64,000 nt of DNA. Source: Skeletonema tropicum (taxonomy: Eukaryota > Bacillariophyta > Thalassiosirophyceae > Thalassiosirales > Thalassiosiraceae). The stretch is from the NCBI GenBank assembly GCA_037178625.1, contig JAWZXG010000037.1:1-64000 (forward strand). The letters run 5' to 3'. Positions 34,594 to 45,172 of the stretch are shown one piece after another (within the stretch, counting starts at the first letter, position 1; each line of letters starts with the position of its first letter). The notes under the pieces were generated by a model. It was not told the DNA's origin. It searched no databases and was given only the letters and a program-made list of their open reading frames with translations. The translations under genes and the position numbers were made by a program.

Positions 34594-36000
34594 AGTATAT
34601 TCGAAACGATTAATATTTGCTTGACGGCAGACGAAACCGTTTGGTACTGATTGATAGCAATTTTTCCTCAAACGTTTGATTGTTGACTCTCCCAACAGGG
34701 CGAGCCAACCTGACGTACTTGAAGATTTCTGTTCTCATCAACTAAACGAGTAGGGACTCGGCCAGTCGGCAGGGTAATAGCAACAATAAATGAGCTTGAT
34801 CCGCAACATCCGCTCCAGCCAGGGCGGAAAGAATCGTAAGCACTCTCAACGCTGCCATATAGATACACATCGTGATCAGGCTTTTGTTGGAGTAACTTCT
34901 CGATAATATGATCTAGAGGTGGAAGAAGTACCAATCAATAGGGATCCTTGGGATTTGCTGCTCTTCATGTACCCCATGCTATGATCACCATCCTCACGTG
35001 GAGGAGGAGAGGGAGGGGGGACCCCCCTGCCTGTGCGGTGCCAGTTGAGACGATCATTAAAGATATTCTCATTGGTGAAGTGTAAAAGCTGCCAATCGAG
35101 TTTCATCTCCCCCCGCTGAAACTGTAGCTTTCGATCAATAATAATAATATGATAAGAGAGAGGTATCGATTTGTCTTGGCTGCCTATATGGGAAGGACAA
35201 AAAATGAATCATGGATGGTTAGATAATATTATGTGACGAGGCATTGATAATAGACACAATAATATATATGACCACCACAACCACCGTCAAAAGAGAATCA
35301 CATGCTGCATAAAATGTTTGAAGGGGGACGTTATCTCGTGATCAAAGGATGATACATTCATGGAGAGTGTCGATACATCCAGGGGTGACGCGCCAGCTGA
35401 TACACAGCCCACGGAGGGTTGAACAACTCGAACGCCAGCTCGCCCGATCCTCTACACGCACCATGAAGACCACAATATTACACTGAATGTAAGACTTTGA
35501 GGCAGACGAGCACTCTACAACCACCAAAGTAGAGGGCGACCTTCCATTCGGCCATTAACTTTTCCAAACAAATTACGATACCATGCTCTTCCCTTCCTCT
35601 TCTCTGCTTCTCTTCTCGATTTGCCAACGTGAATATCATAAAATTGGAAGAACTAACCTTTAGTGCTGCCGCCTCTTGCTTGTCCTGTTGTCGTCGCCAC
35701 CGCCTGCTTGTTGCTTGATATTAAAATTATGAACACATCGTCATGGCCATTTTATGGTGTCATGGTAGGTGAATGAGCGAGAATTGAGAATTCGGAGAGA
35801 GCAAAAGATTTGTGCCCACGGGGCTAGATATTCTTCCTCAAACGGGGGCTAAGCCCGATTCCGCTGACAATACAGCAATCTGGGGGAAATAAAGAACGCG
35901 CTTTGCCCCCCATCCCCCTACGATACCGTACTTTTACCTCCAAATCCAGCCCACGTACAACTCAGAAGGGGGTCCAAACCCAAGACGAGGCAGATGAAAC
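34594..36000. other. Intergenic, no gene recognised
   Basis: No convincing coding frame or repeat on either strand. Short purine- and pyrimidine-rich patches occur (for example 35000-35030). Confidence 0.5.
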
Positions 36001-36006
36001 CGTTCG

Positions 36007-36318
36007 GTGCTGAATGATACCATGTTAGTGACCCGAGGAGCACCGAGCGGTCAAGATTTCACATACCAACTCTTGTTCTGCAGATTCTGGACGGGAGGCT
36101 TGAAAGCGATCCTTGATAGGAACAATGTCGAATACTCAAGGAAAACAATCAAGCACGCTTTGCAACTAAAAGAAGACCTAGAGAAGTTGAATATCAAGAG
36201 ATCTCAATCATCTAACGTGACTTTAGATATCGAAGCGATGTACCCCTCAATACAAATTGAGCACGTCAAACGAGCAATCGAGTACTTCCTCAGGGATGCA
36301 TCAGAGGAAGACAAGTGA
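36007..36318 (+). pseudogene. Reverse transcriptase fragment
   Basis: A 103-codon fragment with GAPSGQDFTYQLLFCRFWTG, a helical linker, and SNVTLDIEAMYPSIQIEHVKRAIEYFL. The last matches the motif A region of a reverse transcriptase of the Penelope-like/non-LTR type (catalytic Asp in LDIEAMYPSI). The fingers region, motif C (YxDD-like) and any endonuclease are missing. The frame ends at TGA 36316-36318 in a GTGAGTGAGTGAG context that might once have been a splice donor. A truncated retroelement relic. Confidence 0.6.
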
Positions 36319-36825
36319 GTGAGTGAGTTCTTTAGCTTTACCACGCTTAGATCTATGACATAATTCAAAATGATAGATTGGGCTTAACGCTCGCCGTCGA
36401 ACTATAAAAGGTGTTGTTTCACAAAAGGCTTTTCCCGACATTCAAGTCTGATGCAAATGCTCATGTTGCCATGCATCTGAGCCTTTTCAATCCTCATGCC
36501 ATTACGCAGTAGAGGACCACAGTTTATAGGATTAGCCGACCTATGATGGTCTTCAATGGGTACTCTTACTCTTTTGCCGTGTCTAGATCTATAGCTATAG
36601 GGGACCCATTCTGCACCTACAGGGATAGATCTTTAGACAGAGCTGCAGCTTGACTTGTGGCAGGCCTGGGCCCTCCAAGCTGTTCGTAAAGCCTGACGCG
36701 TTCCTTCGTCAACAACTTTACCCGCTGTCTCCTCCAATGCCTCTGAGCTACGTAAAGTAGCTTAGATCATTTCAATCGATGTTTAAAGAGTTCGCACTCT
36801 TAAGTTGTTGTTGTTGTTACATGTG
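36319..36825. other. Intergenic, probably decayed retroelement flank
   Basis: No open frame of note. It contains TTGTTGTTGTTGTTAC near 36805. Lies between the reverse-transcriptase and J-domain fragments. Confidence 0.4.
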
Positions 36826-37090
36826 TCAAGTACGTCTGTAGTGTTCTTCTAGGAAGTCTCTTGCATTGTTGAAGAGATGAAAGAAGGATTTGGCATCTTC
36901 ATTTGTCATGTTGGTTCTTGTAGGGTTGTGTTTGTCAGGATGATACAGGCGTGAGAGTCGTCTGAATTTAGCTTTGATATCCATCCATACCGCTCCTCTT
37001 ACAAGACCAAAGATGCCTAGAGTGAGTCTTTGAGATTGTGGCCTACGCCTTCCGGGTCATATCCTCTACTCTCGCTTTCGTTGTTTCTCG
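36826..37090 (-). pseudogene. DnaJ (J-domain) protein C-terminal fragment
   Basis: The minus strand encodes GIFGLVRGAVWMDIKAKFRRLSRLYHPDKHNP, with the diagnostic HPD motif. NMTNEDAKSFFHLFNNARDFLEEHYRRT and TGA (36826-36828) follow. A one- or two-base break near 37030 separates it from an upstream YDPEGVGHNLKDSL segment. J domains stimulate Hsp70 ATPase, but this form sits at the end of a longer protein and I recall similar tails in repeated, reverse-transcriptase-linked diatom sequences. It is likely transposon-derived rather than a chaperone gene. Confidence 0.65.
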
Positions 37091-37315
37091 GTGCATCTCT
37101 CCGTTCCCTTGGAGGGGAGGGGGGTAAGTTCCTTGGAGGGGAAGGAGGAGGTGGAGGAGCGGAGCTCTGAGTGTTTTGTCGAGTGTTGTACCGGTGGCGA
37201 TGACCTTCGCTGGGGTTTCCGTCACGTGTAGGTCGTCGAGGTGGTATCTTATCCTGATTGAATGACTAACGAAAGAATCGACGGCTCTAGATCTAGATCG
37301 AGAGAGAAACAACAT
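37091..37315 (-). pseudogene. Probable upstream linker of the J-domain fragment
   Basis: The minus frame HSIRIRYHLDDLHVTETPAKVIATG continues into a Pro/Leu-rich stretch and ends ARVEDMTRKA at 37043, out of frame with the J domain. It may be the decayed linker of the same protein. Confidence 0.3.
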
Positions 37316-37382
37316 CTGATAAATGCAATCCTACCTTGTGATAGTTGATTGTGAGGCTGGGACGTCAGCGTCAGTTTGCCCG

Positions 37383-37653
37383 CTATTCACAAATGAAAGC
37401 AACACAACCGTTCTTTTCAAGACTGCTCTTTTCAAGAAGAACAATCAGTATTAGCTCTTCTTTTGAGTTGTACATAATCAGAAGCAACGCACCTGCACAG
37501 TCACTTACGCAGTAGGTGTGAACATTTCTCTCGTTGAGGTGATCGGACAAGTCGAGTACCGGAATGACACAACAAGTTCAAGTTGCGAGAAATATCTCTG
37601 GCTCTGGTTTAGATTGATCTTCACCTGCCGCTGCACCGCTGGCTGGTACAAAT
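37383..37653. repeat. Isolated partial copy of the ~1-kb repeat
   Basis: From ATTCACAAATGAAAGC to GGCTGGTACAAATGCAG this matches the tandem units that begin at 39850, 40829 and 41853, with more differences than those show among themselves. It has no 5S-like part. Confidence 0.85.
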
Positions 37654-38265
37654 GCAGTTTCAAAGCTCCCAGTGAAAAGATTATATTCATTGTTGCCACA
37701 ATTATATTTCAGGGGACGATCACAATCGGATCCAGGGCCGGGAGGGACTGTACTCGTATTCATACGCTTGTTCATCATGAGCCGCATCTCTCTTCTGTTT
37801 GCTGTAACCAAACCAACCCAATTATTCACTCCTCCTTTCTTACGAAGCATCCATATCCACTATGAGTCCCACTGTCAATTCGTGCTCCATGGGGTCGCAC
37901 GTTTTGCCTTCAAGGACGTTCTGAAACGCAAGAGGTGGCATCCCAGCCCCAGCCCCAGCCCCAGCCCCACCCTCATATTCACATTCACCTTCATGGTGGA
38001 ACGAGTCGTCGCATCTTACCTACAAACAATGGCAAGACTTCTCTTCTCTACTTCGAAGGGGGCAACGATGAAGAGACTGGTCATCCGAAGATATCTATTG
38101 TTGTCAGCAGGACAAGCCCGTAGAATGTGCTGAGTCTGTGTGCTTTGAAAGTAGTAAGGAGGTCAAGATTCTTAAGCGTAAGGTACAGTCTTGTGTGTTG
38201 GAAAGGCATTAGCCAATGCTCCTGATGATACTGCATCTATCGTATAAAACGTTGTCATTGTAGCA

Positions 38266-38288
38266 ATGAGCCGCTTGTAGTGGCCCAA
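38266..38288. repeat. Short dispersed repeat copy 1
   Basis: ATGAGCCGCTTGTAGTGGCC; the same core recurs at 38637 and 38821, followed in those copies by an ACTT(C/G)GTA block. Confidence 0.6.
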
Positions 38289-38636
38289 AACACTTGCCTA
38301 CGATAGCATAGAAGCAGATCAGGATTGCATAGACGTGACACATCTATCTCTACAAGCTATGCTATAGCTTGGTAGACGACCTAATGCCGCCAAGTGCTGT
38401 GTTACAGTCGAGCAACTAAAATATCGTATCAAGCGTTGTCGCCTCGTGAAATTGCCCCCTACCTCTCTAGAGCTAGAGGCCTAGCTGAGCCTGCCACCGT
38501 GCGGACAAACTGAAACTGAATAGTTGCGTGCTGCCACAGCGGAGAGCGACACGAAGATGAAAGATAGACAGTTGCTTGAGAGCTTCTTCCTGAGATCTTA
38601 TGATTGAATGGCTAACAAACGAATCTTTCTTTGCGC

Positions 38637-38672
38637 ATGAGCCGCTTCTAGTGACCCATTTAACTTCGTAGT
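38637..38672. repeat. Short dispersed repeat copy 2
   Basis: ATGAGCCGCTTCTAGTGACC then CATTTAACTTCGTA. Confidence 0.6.
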
Positions 38673-38820
38673 GATAGTGAAAAAGCATGTAAGCGCTGAT
38701 CAGACGGATTGCACACTTGGAAACGATTCTACAATGTCGTGGCTGATAAGAGAGGTCCAATTGGGGCTGGCCCGCAGCACCACATTCCACCACATCGTAT
38801 CTATCGTCGGCAATATGCGC

Positions 38821-38858
38821 ATGAGCCGCTTCTAGTAACCCATTAAACTTGGTACGGT
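38821..38858. repeat. Short dispersed repeat copy 3
   Basis: ATGAGCCGCTTCTAGTAACC then CATTAAACTTGGTA. Preceded by GCGC, as is copy 2. Confidence 0.6.
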
Positions 38859-39610
38859 TACCGCCTCTCTTTCAGCTGGCGTGTGGCGCCTACAATGCTT
38901 CAATATTGCGCGAGCAAGCCAGTTATTAGACGTGGCATTGCGATCAATCCTTGAATGGGGTAGTACATCGCGTCAATAGCTAATGCTGCTGTCTCATGAG
39001 ATTTCCTTACAGCTCAGCTACATTTGCTTGAGAGTACGCAGACAAGTCGAGTACCGGAATGACACAACAAGTTGAAGTTGCGAGAAGTATCTCTGGGATG
39101 GATCAATCTTCACCTGCCGCTGCACCGCTGGCTGGTACAAATGCAGCGACAGATTCACTATGAATTCGAATTGAGCCGGAGCCAATCTCATAATCTCAGC
39201 AGATTGAACTCTTCGTGAAAAGCATTGCACTTGGCTCAGCAGCGCAAATAGTGGACCAGTAGACGTAGACGTGTGGAAGGTTTCATCTTCGATCTGCGAC
39301 ATTTAGCTGAGAGGGGAAAACGCTTCTCATTATGATAGAGCCAAACGAGGATCAGCAGCAGCAGGTTGAACTCTTGACATCTTTCATAAGTATGCATCTG
39401 GATGACACTGAAGATAGCATAGCCGGACGATGAGACACACAAACACAATACAAATTCAACGCAGCGGCAGCGAGCTTCTTCATATTAGTATTAGACCTTA
39501 AGAGCGAAAGGCCGAGCAAAAGCCGAGCAAAAGAAAGGAAGAAGGCGGGTAAAGTGCAATAATGTATCGTATTGTAGGCAGGGGCCAAAATAAAAGGCAA
39601 CAGGAGAAAA

Positions 39611-39700
39611 AGAACAACACCAGGGATTCCAACGTGGTCACCCACCGTAGTACTAACCTGGCCCGACAGTGCTTAAAACTTCGCTGAGGGGAACGGTGCG
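39611..39700 (-). rRNA. 5S rRNA-like, 5'-truncated copy
   Basis: On the minus strand, CACCGTTCCCC then CAGCGAAG, GTCGGGCCAGGTTAGTACT, GGTGGGTGACCAC and GGAATCCCTGGTGTTGT follow the order of eukaryotic 5S rRNA. The first ~40 nt are missing and short insertions occur (GTTTTAAG for GTTAAG). A T5 tract follows the 3' end. Probably a pseudogene. Confidence 0.6.
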
Positions 39701-40582
39701 AACACTATAAACTGCATTATATGTACAGTGTATACAGTATGTAAGTGCTTATATAGGCAACAAATTGATCATTGATCGTCGAAGCAAGTAATAAGTAGGT
39801 ACACTTCTTCGTCATCATGGTACGGCCATTCTCGTCTCTTTGCTTCGCTATTCACAGATGAAAGCAACTACAACCGTTCTTTTCAAGACCGTTCTTTCCA
39901 AGAAGAACAATCAGTGTTAGCTCTTCTTTTGAGTCGTACATAATCAGAAGCACTGCACCTCCACAGTCACTTACTTAAGTAGGTGTGAACGTTCTCTAGT
40001 TCAAGTGAGCAGACAAGTCGAGTACCGGAATGACACAACAAGTTGAAGTTGCGAGAAGTATCTCTGGGATAGATCAATCTTCACCTGCCGCTGCACCGCT
40101 GGCTGGTACAAATGCAGCGACAGATTCACTATGGATTCGAATTGAGCCGGAGCCAATCTCATAATCTCAGCAGATTGAACTCTTCGTGAAAAGCATTGCA
40201 CTTGGCTCAGCAGCGCAAATAGTGGACCAGTAGACGTAGACGTGTGGAAGGTTTCATCTTCGATCTACGACATATAGCTGAGAGGGGGAAACGCTTCTCA
40301 TGAAGATGGAACCAAACGAGGATCAGCAGCAGCAGGTTGAACTCTTGACATCTTTCATAAGTATGCATCTGGATGACACTGAAAATAGCATAGCCGGACG
40401 ATGAGACACACAAACACAATACAAATTCAACGCAGCGGCAGCGAGCTTCTTCATATTAGTATTAGACCTTCAAGAGCGAAAGGCCGAGCAAAAGCCGAGC
40501 AAAAGAAAGGAAGAAGGCGGGTAAAGTGCAATAATGTATCGTATTGTAGGCAGGGGCCAAAATAAAAAGCAACAGGAGCAAA

Positions 40583-40675
40583 AGAACAACACCAGGGATT
40601 CCAACGTGGTCCCCCACCGTAGTACTAACCTGGCCCGACAGTACTTAACTTGCTGAGCAGAAGGGAAGCGGTGCG
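40583..40675 (-). rRNA. 5S rRNA-like, 5'-truncated copy
   Basis: Same arrangement as the copy at 39611, with the normal GTTAAG but other substitutions (GTTAAGTACTG, CAGCAAG). It lacks the 5' ~40 nt, so it cannot form helix I. Confidence 0.6.
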
Positions 40676-41564
40676 AACACTATAAACTGCAGTATATGTA
40701 CAGTGTATATATACAGTATGTAAGTGCTTATATAGGCAACAAATTGATCATTGATCGTCGAAGCAAGTAATAAGTAGGTACACTTCTTCGTCACCATGGT
40801 ACGGCCATTCTCGTCTCTTTGCTTCGCTATTCACAGATGAAAGCAACTACAACCGTTCTTTTCAAGACCGTTCTTTCCAAGAAGAACAATCAGTGTTAGC
40901 TCTTCTTTTGAGTCGTACATAATCAGAAGCACTGCACCTCCACAGTCACTTACTTAAGTAGGTGTGAACGTTCTCTAGTTCAAGTGAGCAGACAAGTCGA
41001 GTACCGGAATGACACAACAAGTTGAAGTTGCGAGAAGTATCTCTGGGATAGATCAATCTTCACCTGCCGCTGCACCGCTGGCTGGTACAAATGCAGCGAC
41101 AGATTCACTATGGATTCGAATTGAGCCGGAGCCAATCTCATAATCTCAGCAGATTGAACTCTTCGTGAAAAGCATTGCACTTGGCTCAGCAGCGCAAATA
41201 GTGGACCAGTAGACGTAGATAGACGTGTGGAAGGTTTCATCTTCGATCTACGACATATAGCTGAGAGGGGAAAACGCTTCTCATGAAGATGGAGCCAAAC
41301 GAGGATCAGCAGCAGCAGGTTGAACTCTTGACATCTTTCATAAGTATGCATCTGGATGACACTGAAGATAGCATAGCCGGACGATGAGACACACAAACAC
41401 AATACAAATTCAACGCAGCGGCAGCGAGCTTCTTCATATTAGTATTAGACCTTCAAGAGCGAAAGGCCGAGCAAAAGCCGAGCAAAAGAAAGGAAGAAGG
41501 CGGGTAAAGTGCAATAATGTATCGTATTGTAGGCAGGGGCCAAAATAAAAGGCAACAGGAGCAA

Positions 41565-41685
41565 AAGAACAACACCAGGGATTCCAACGTGGTCCCCCAC
41601 CGTAGTACTAACCTGGCCCGACAGTGCTTAAAACTTCGCTGAGCAGACGGGAAACGGTGCTGTCACTGTGGTATGGTCGTTCCTG
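41565..41685 (-). rRNA. 5S rRNA-like, full-length copy
   Basis: Structural RNA of the large ribosomal subunit, transcribed by RNA polymerase III. Minus strand, 5' to 3': GGAACGACCATACCAC, CAGCACCGTTTCCCGTCTG, CTCAGCGAAG, GCACTGTCGGGCCAGGTTAG, GGTGGGGGACCAC, GGAATCCCTGGTGTTGTTC. The 5' AGGAACGAC and 3' GTTGTTCTT strands pair along their whole length (three G-U or equivalent pairs), so helix I is intact. A TTTT follows within the 3' tail. An extra TT in GCGAAGTTTTAAGC and TACTACGG in place of the usual TACTTGG argue for decay or a divergent gene. Confidence 0.65.
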
Positions 41686-42486
41686 TCGCATCGGGACCAT
41701 ACTAACACTGTAAACTGCATTATATGTACAGTGTATATATACAGTATGTAAGTGCTTAGGCATCAAATGGATCATTGATCGTCGAAGCAAGTAATAAGTA
41801 GGTACGATACTTCTTCATCATGGTACGGCCATTCTCGTCTCTTTGCTTCGCTATTCACAGATGAAAGCAACTACAACCGTTCTTTTTCAAGACCGTTCTT
41901 TCCAAGAAGAACAATCAGTATTAGCTCTTCTTTTGAGTCGTACATAATCAGAAGCACTGCACCTCCACAGTCACTTACATACCTAAGTAGGTGTGAACGT
42001 TCTCTAGTTCAAGTGAGCAGACAAGTCGAGTACCGGAATGACACAACAAGTTGAAGTTGCGAGAAATATCTCTGGGATGATCAATCTTCACCTCCGCTGC
42101 ATCGCTGTCTGGTACAAATGCAGCGATAGATTCACTATGGATTCGAATCGAAATCGAGCTGGAGCCAATCTCATAATCTCAGCAGATTGAACTCTTCGTG
42201 AAAAGCATTGCACTTGGCTCAGCAGCGCAAATAGTGGACCAGTAGACGTAGATAGACGTGTGGAAGGTTTCATCTTCGATCTACGACATATAGCTGAGAG
42301 GGGAAAACGCTTCTCATGAAGATGGAGCCAAACGAGGATCAGCAGCAGCAGGTTGAACTCTTGACATCTTTCATAAAGCGCAAACATCGTTCCAAAACAG
42401 CCTATTTCAGCTGGTAAATAGAGTGATTCTTTGTATGACGCATTCGTATATGAGCACCTATGCAGCTGTTGTAATGCGAGTATGAG

Positions 42487-42903
42487 ACTACTGGCACCAA
42501 AGCACGGACCTTCAAGCTCAAACCACAAGAATTTTCGGCCACTATCAAGTTCCCTCTGACTGAAACAATAAATACAACAGTGGGCAATGCACAAGTCAAG
42601 CAGGTTCCTGTCAACTCCAACACAGCAACAACTGGCCACAAGCTGCAGCTGCAGGGAATGTCAAAAGACATCCTCGTTGTGAATGACTGGAACTATCGAT
42701 GCGTGAACTGGATATACGTTGTCTTGTCAAGGGTGAGAACACTAGCTGGACTCTACCTAATGAAACCATTGGACCTCGAGCGCAGCTTCAATGTTCCTGA
42801 AAATCTCATTCGCTTCGAGCAACGTTTGAAGGACACCAAAGAACGACCAATTCTCGACATGTTAGGTTACCAATCGAATGCAGAGATGGATACAATGCAG
42901 TGA
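42487..42903 (+). pseudogene. Pif1/Helitron-type helicase C-terminal fragment (left copy)
   Basis: In one frame ending at TGA 42901-42903 it encodes TTGTKARTFKLKPQEFSATIKFPLTETI, then TATTGHKLQ..GMSKDILVVNDWN (motif V-like T-x-HKxQG) and NWIYVVLSRVRTLAGLYLM (motif VI, YVxLSR). This order is that of Pif1-family helicases and the helicase part of Helitron transposons. Upstream helicase motifs are missing because homology stops at 42487. Compared with the other copy there is a two-codon insertion (LQ) after HKLQ. No Rep nuclease or Helitron 3' end is visible, so family membership is inferred. Confidence 0.65.
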
Positions 42904-43112
42904 AGAGTTTTAGTAATAATCAGAAAGTCCATAACAACAACTAGAGAATACATTAAACATCTCTACTTGATGAACCTTTTGGATCTGTGAAAGCACCTAC
43001 CCAAAAAACAAATGCTTTATTATGCTCAATTTTATGCAGCAAGAGAATTTCGTGCAGCAAGAACAGAAGCACGAAAGCCGGGAGAAGCTTGCCCTGCCGC
43101 CGCACGCCAATA
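42487..43112 (+). repeat. Left copy of a ~620-bp inverted duplication
   Basis: Matches the reverse complement of 58976-59590 almost throughout, with small indels (for example one base near 42572 and a few near 42658 and 42917). It starts at ACTACTGGCACC and ends at CACGCCAATA. The two copies face each other across 15.9 kb that contains the giant WW gene. Confidence 0.95.
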
Positions 43113-44194
43113 ATATAGTCTTCATTCACACAGTCTTGAGTCTTGACCGGCACTCTCCGGCATTACCTGGTATGGTCTTCGGTATAGGAATTTAATTTGT
43201 ATATACGACGAAATCTGCTCCTGCCAGTATATATGTAGTGGTGGGTCTCCCGTCCGCGTCTCCCCACCGGCTGTATGTAGCCTGGCTGGCCAAATCAATT
43301 GTATCATATCATATCTCAATCTTACATAAGTAGGACTCTCACGACCATGAAAGGTTGCTCTCTCGGTGCTTGGTGCGGCATTACATTTTGAAATGATGAG
43401 AGTTGCTTTGAAGATGGGGGAAGCCAGGGCTAACACCTAATTTGATTAACTTTTCACTAATTCTTTATCTCACCTTTCAATTCAGACTAGGACATAATGA
43501 ATAGAAAGACTGCTTTTGTAATCCTTCTTACATTTTACTTATCACACGCACAAGAATAGACACTCACGTTGATCAATAATTTCATCTTCGTCATCGTTGT
43601 CCATGTGATGGTCGCCATTTTTGCTCTGCTGTTTGGCGAGCAGTTCGAGAGACGCCATATTTATATAGTTCGAGAGACGCCAATCAAGTTGATGGAGCTA
43701 AAGAAGGGGCTCGCATTCCTCGACAACGGTTGTTTGCCTTTGGAGAAGCTCTCAGCCGTAGGCGTAGGCGTAGGGCTGTTATGCCGGTAATCGTGTCTGC
43801 TTTCATTCGACTTTCGCAACTGGCTGTGATTATCTGGGCGTTTGTGTATGTACTTCAGAATGCTGGTGTGAAAGATGTTGGAGGATGCCTTACCCATCGA
43901 ATTTGGTCTCTTATGTTTTAAGGAGGTTGATAAACCTAACATCGCACAAGAGAAAGGTAATGAATTAGTATTAACTGTACGCAGCTTCTTTACTTCTTGG
44001 GTAGATGAAATAATAATATAAGCAAATTCTCTACGGAGTATATTTCCTTCCCCAAATCCTTCTCATCACAAAGCCCATCACGATACAAATCTGACAGTCT
44101 AAAAATGGGCATCTCACATAATCAGGCAGACAACTCCCGTCTTGCAATCATAAGCTTCACCTGCTGGCACTCCATCTGCAGGAGGAGCAGTGTT
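43113..44194. other. Intergenic, 3' of the WW gene
   Basis: No recognised gene. A short direct repeat GTTCGAGAGACGCCA occurs at 43643 and 43668. A small plus frame at 43569-43790 begins with a hydrophobic segment but has no supporting feature. The part next to 44195 is probably the 3' UTR/terminator region of the WW frame. Confidence 0.4.
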
Positions 44195-45172
44195 TTAGAC
44201 GGTAGCTGATTCCTCAACAGCTTCAGGCTCCTGAAGGAGCGTTTCACAAACGTCGTCATCACGCTCTGTAGCCTCCATTTCATTCACATCCACCTGTCCA
44301 CCTGGCCCTTCTTCTTCAGATGCAGCATCACCCGCGATTGGAATTTCAGTGGAAAAGACCTCTGAGACAGACCCAGACGTAGGATTGGAGGCAGACGCTC
44401 CAAATACATCTGCTGCAGAAGCTTTTTCAGTAACAGCCATATTCACACCATCTAAAACCTCTTCAGTAGGATTTCCAGAACCAGAAAGGGTGTCAAAAAC
44501 ATTTGCAGCAGAGGCATTTTCAGACGTAGCTGGATTCAATGAACCGAAACCATCTGCCCCAGAGGCATTTTCAGCGGCAGCCACATTCGTTCCACCAAAA
44601 ACATTTGCAGCAGAAGCTTTTTCAGACGTGGTTGTATTGTTTGCACCGAAGACATCCGCCGCAGAAGCATTTTCAGTACCAACTGAAGTAGAAGAAATGG
44701 TCTTTTCTTGCGCAGGAGGGGCACCGAAACCATTTCTAGCTGAGGCTTTTTCAGAAAGAGGTGGATTCGTCGTTCGAAATACGTCTGCCGCTGTAGAAAC
44801 ATTTTCAAACAGAGGTGGATTCGTTGCCTGTTGCTGATTCTGCTGCAACCTCTCCCTCTCTTCAATTCCCAATTGCACCAATGCCCTTGCTGCGTTCGGT
44901 TCTTCCGTCGATGCCTTATCCCTATCATTAGATACGGTTGCTACTTCAGGAGATGTGTTTGTGAGGTCACCTTCTGTCGTTTCGTCTACCACAGGTCCCG
45001 CCGTCACTACTGATGTCGAAGTCGATGCAAGAAGAGCAGACGCCGAAGAAGGCACATCATCATCCTTACCATCATCCAATACCGGAGTAGGCAATGGACT
45101 TGTCGTCAACAAAGAGATGGTTTGCTCTTCAGTAGCTTCAGCAGGTGATGATGCAGTCGTAGGCATATTGGA
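44195..45172 (-). pseudogene. Final module of the WW gene beyond an in-frame TGA
   Basis: Directly downstream of the TGA at 45173-45175 the frame stays open for 325 codons. It contains a 1-copy FG-type module (AADVFRTTNPPLSEKASARNGFG to ADVFGASASNPTSG). It ends in a unique acidic tail (EEEGPGGQVDVNEMEATERDDDVCETLLQEPEAVEESATV) and TAA at 44195. A unique C-terminus looks like the original protein end. The TGA replaces a TCA serine codon that all other repeats keep. Options are recent nonsense mutation, read-through, or base error. Confidence 0.6.

Larger units (their letters stand above)
37654..39040. other. Intergenic with a short dispersed repeat
   Basis: No reliable gene. A run of CCAGCC near 37945-37975 makes a Pro/Gln or Ser/Pro low-complexity frame. 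Three copies of a short repeat (ATGAGCCGCTT plus flank) lie at 38266, 38637 and 38821. Confidence 0.5.
39041..42375. repeat. Tandem array of ~0.97-1.03-kb units carrying 5S-like sequence
   Basis: The marker GACAAGTCGAGTACCGG recurs at 39041, 40012, 40991 and 42020. The marker ATTCACAGATGAAAGC gives unit starts at 39850, 40829 and 41853. The first unit lacks its beginning and the last stops at about 42375. Units contain a 5S rRNA-like segment, a CCTTTCTTTTGCTCGGC-type tract (on the minus strand), and a TATATGTACAGTGTATATATACAG inverted AT-rich tract. Minus-strand reading frames of 66-140 codons change with small indels and look non-coding. Confidence 0.95.

Noticed and set aside
36826..37090. 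J-domain fragment as a functional chaperone gene
   Set aside because: Only the C-terminal end is present, the upstream frame is broken, and the neighbourhood is retroelement debris.
40110..40170. TTCGAATC-like B-box around GATTCGAATTGAGCCGG as a possible tRNA
   Set aside because: No flanking T-stem, acceptor stem or A-box can be built on either strand.
40980..41402. Minus-strand 140-codon frame in the 1-kb repeat
   Set aside because: In sister units the same region is split into shorter frames by single-base indels, so it is not maintained as coding.
42487..43112. Helicase fragments as a complete Helitron
   Set aside because: No Rep domain, no TC start or CTRR end with hairpin, and only the last two helicase motifs remain.
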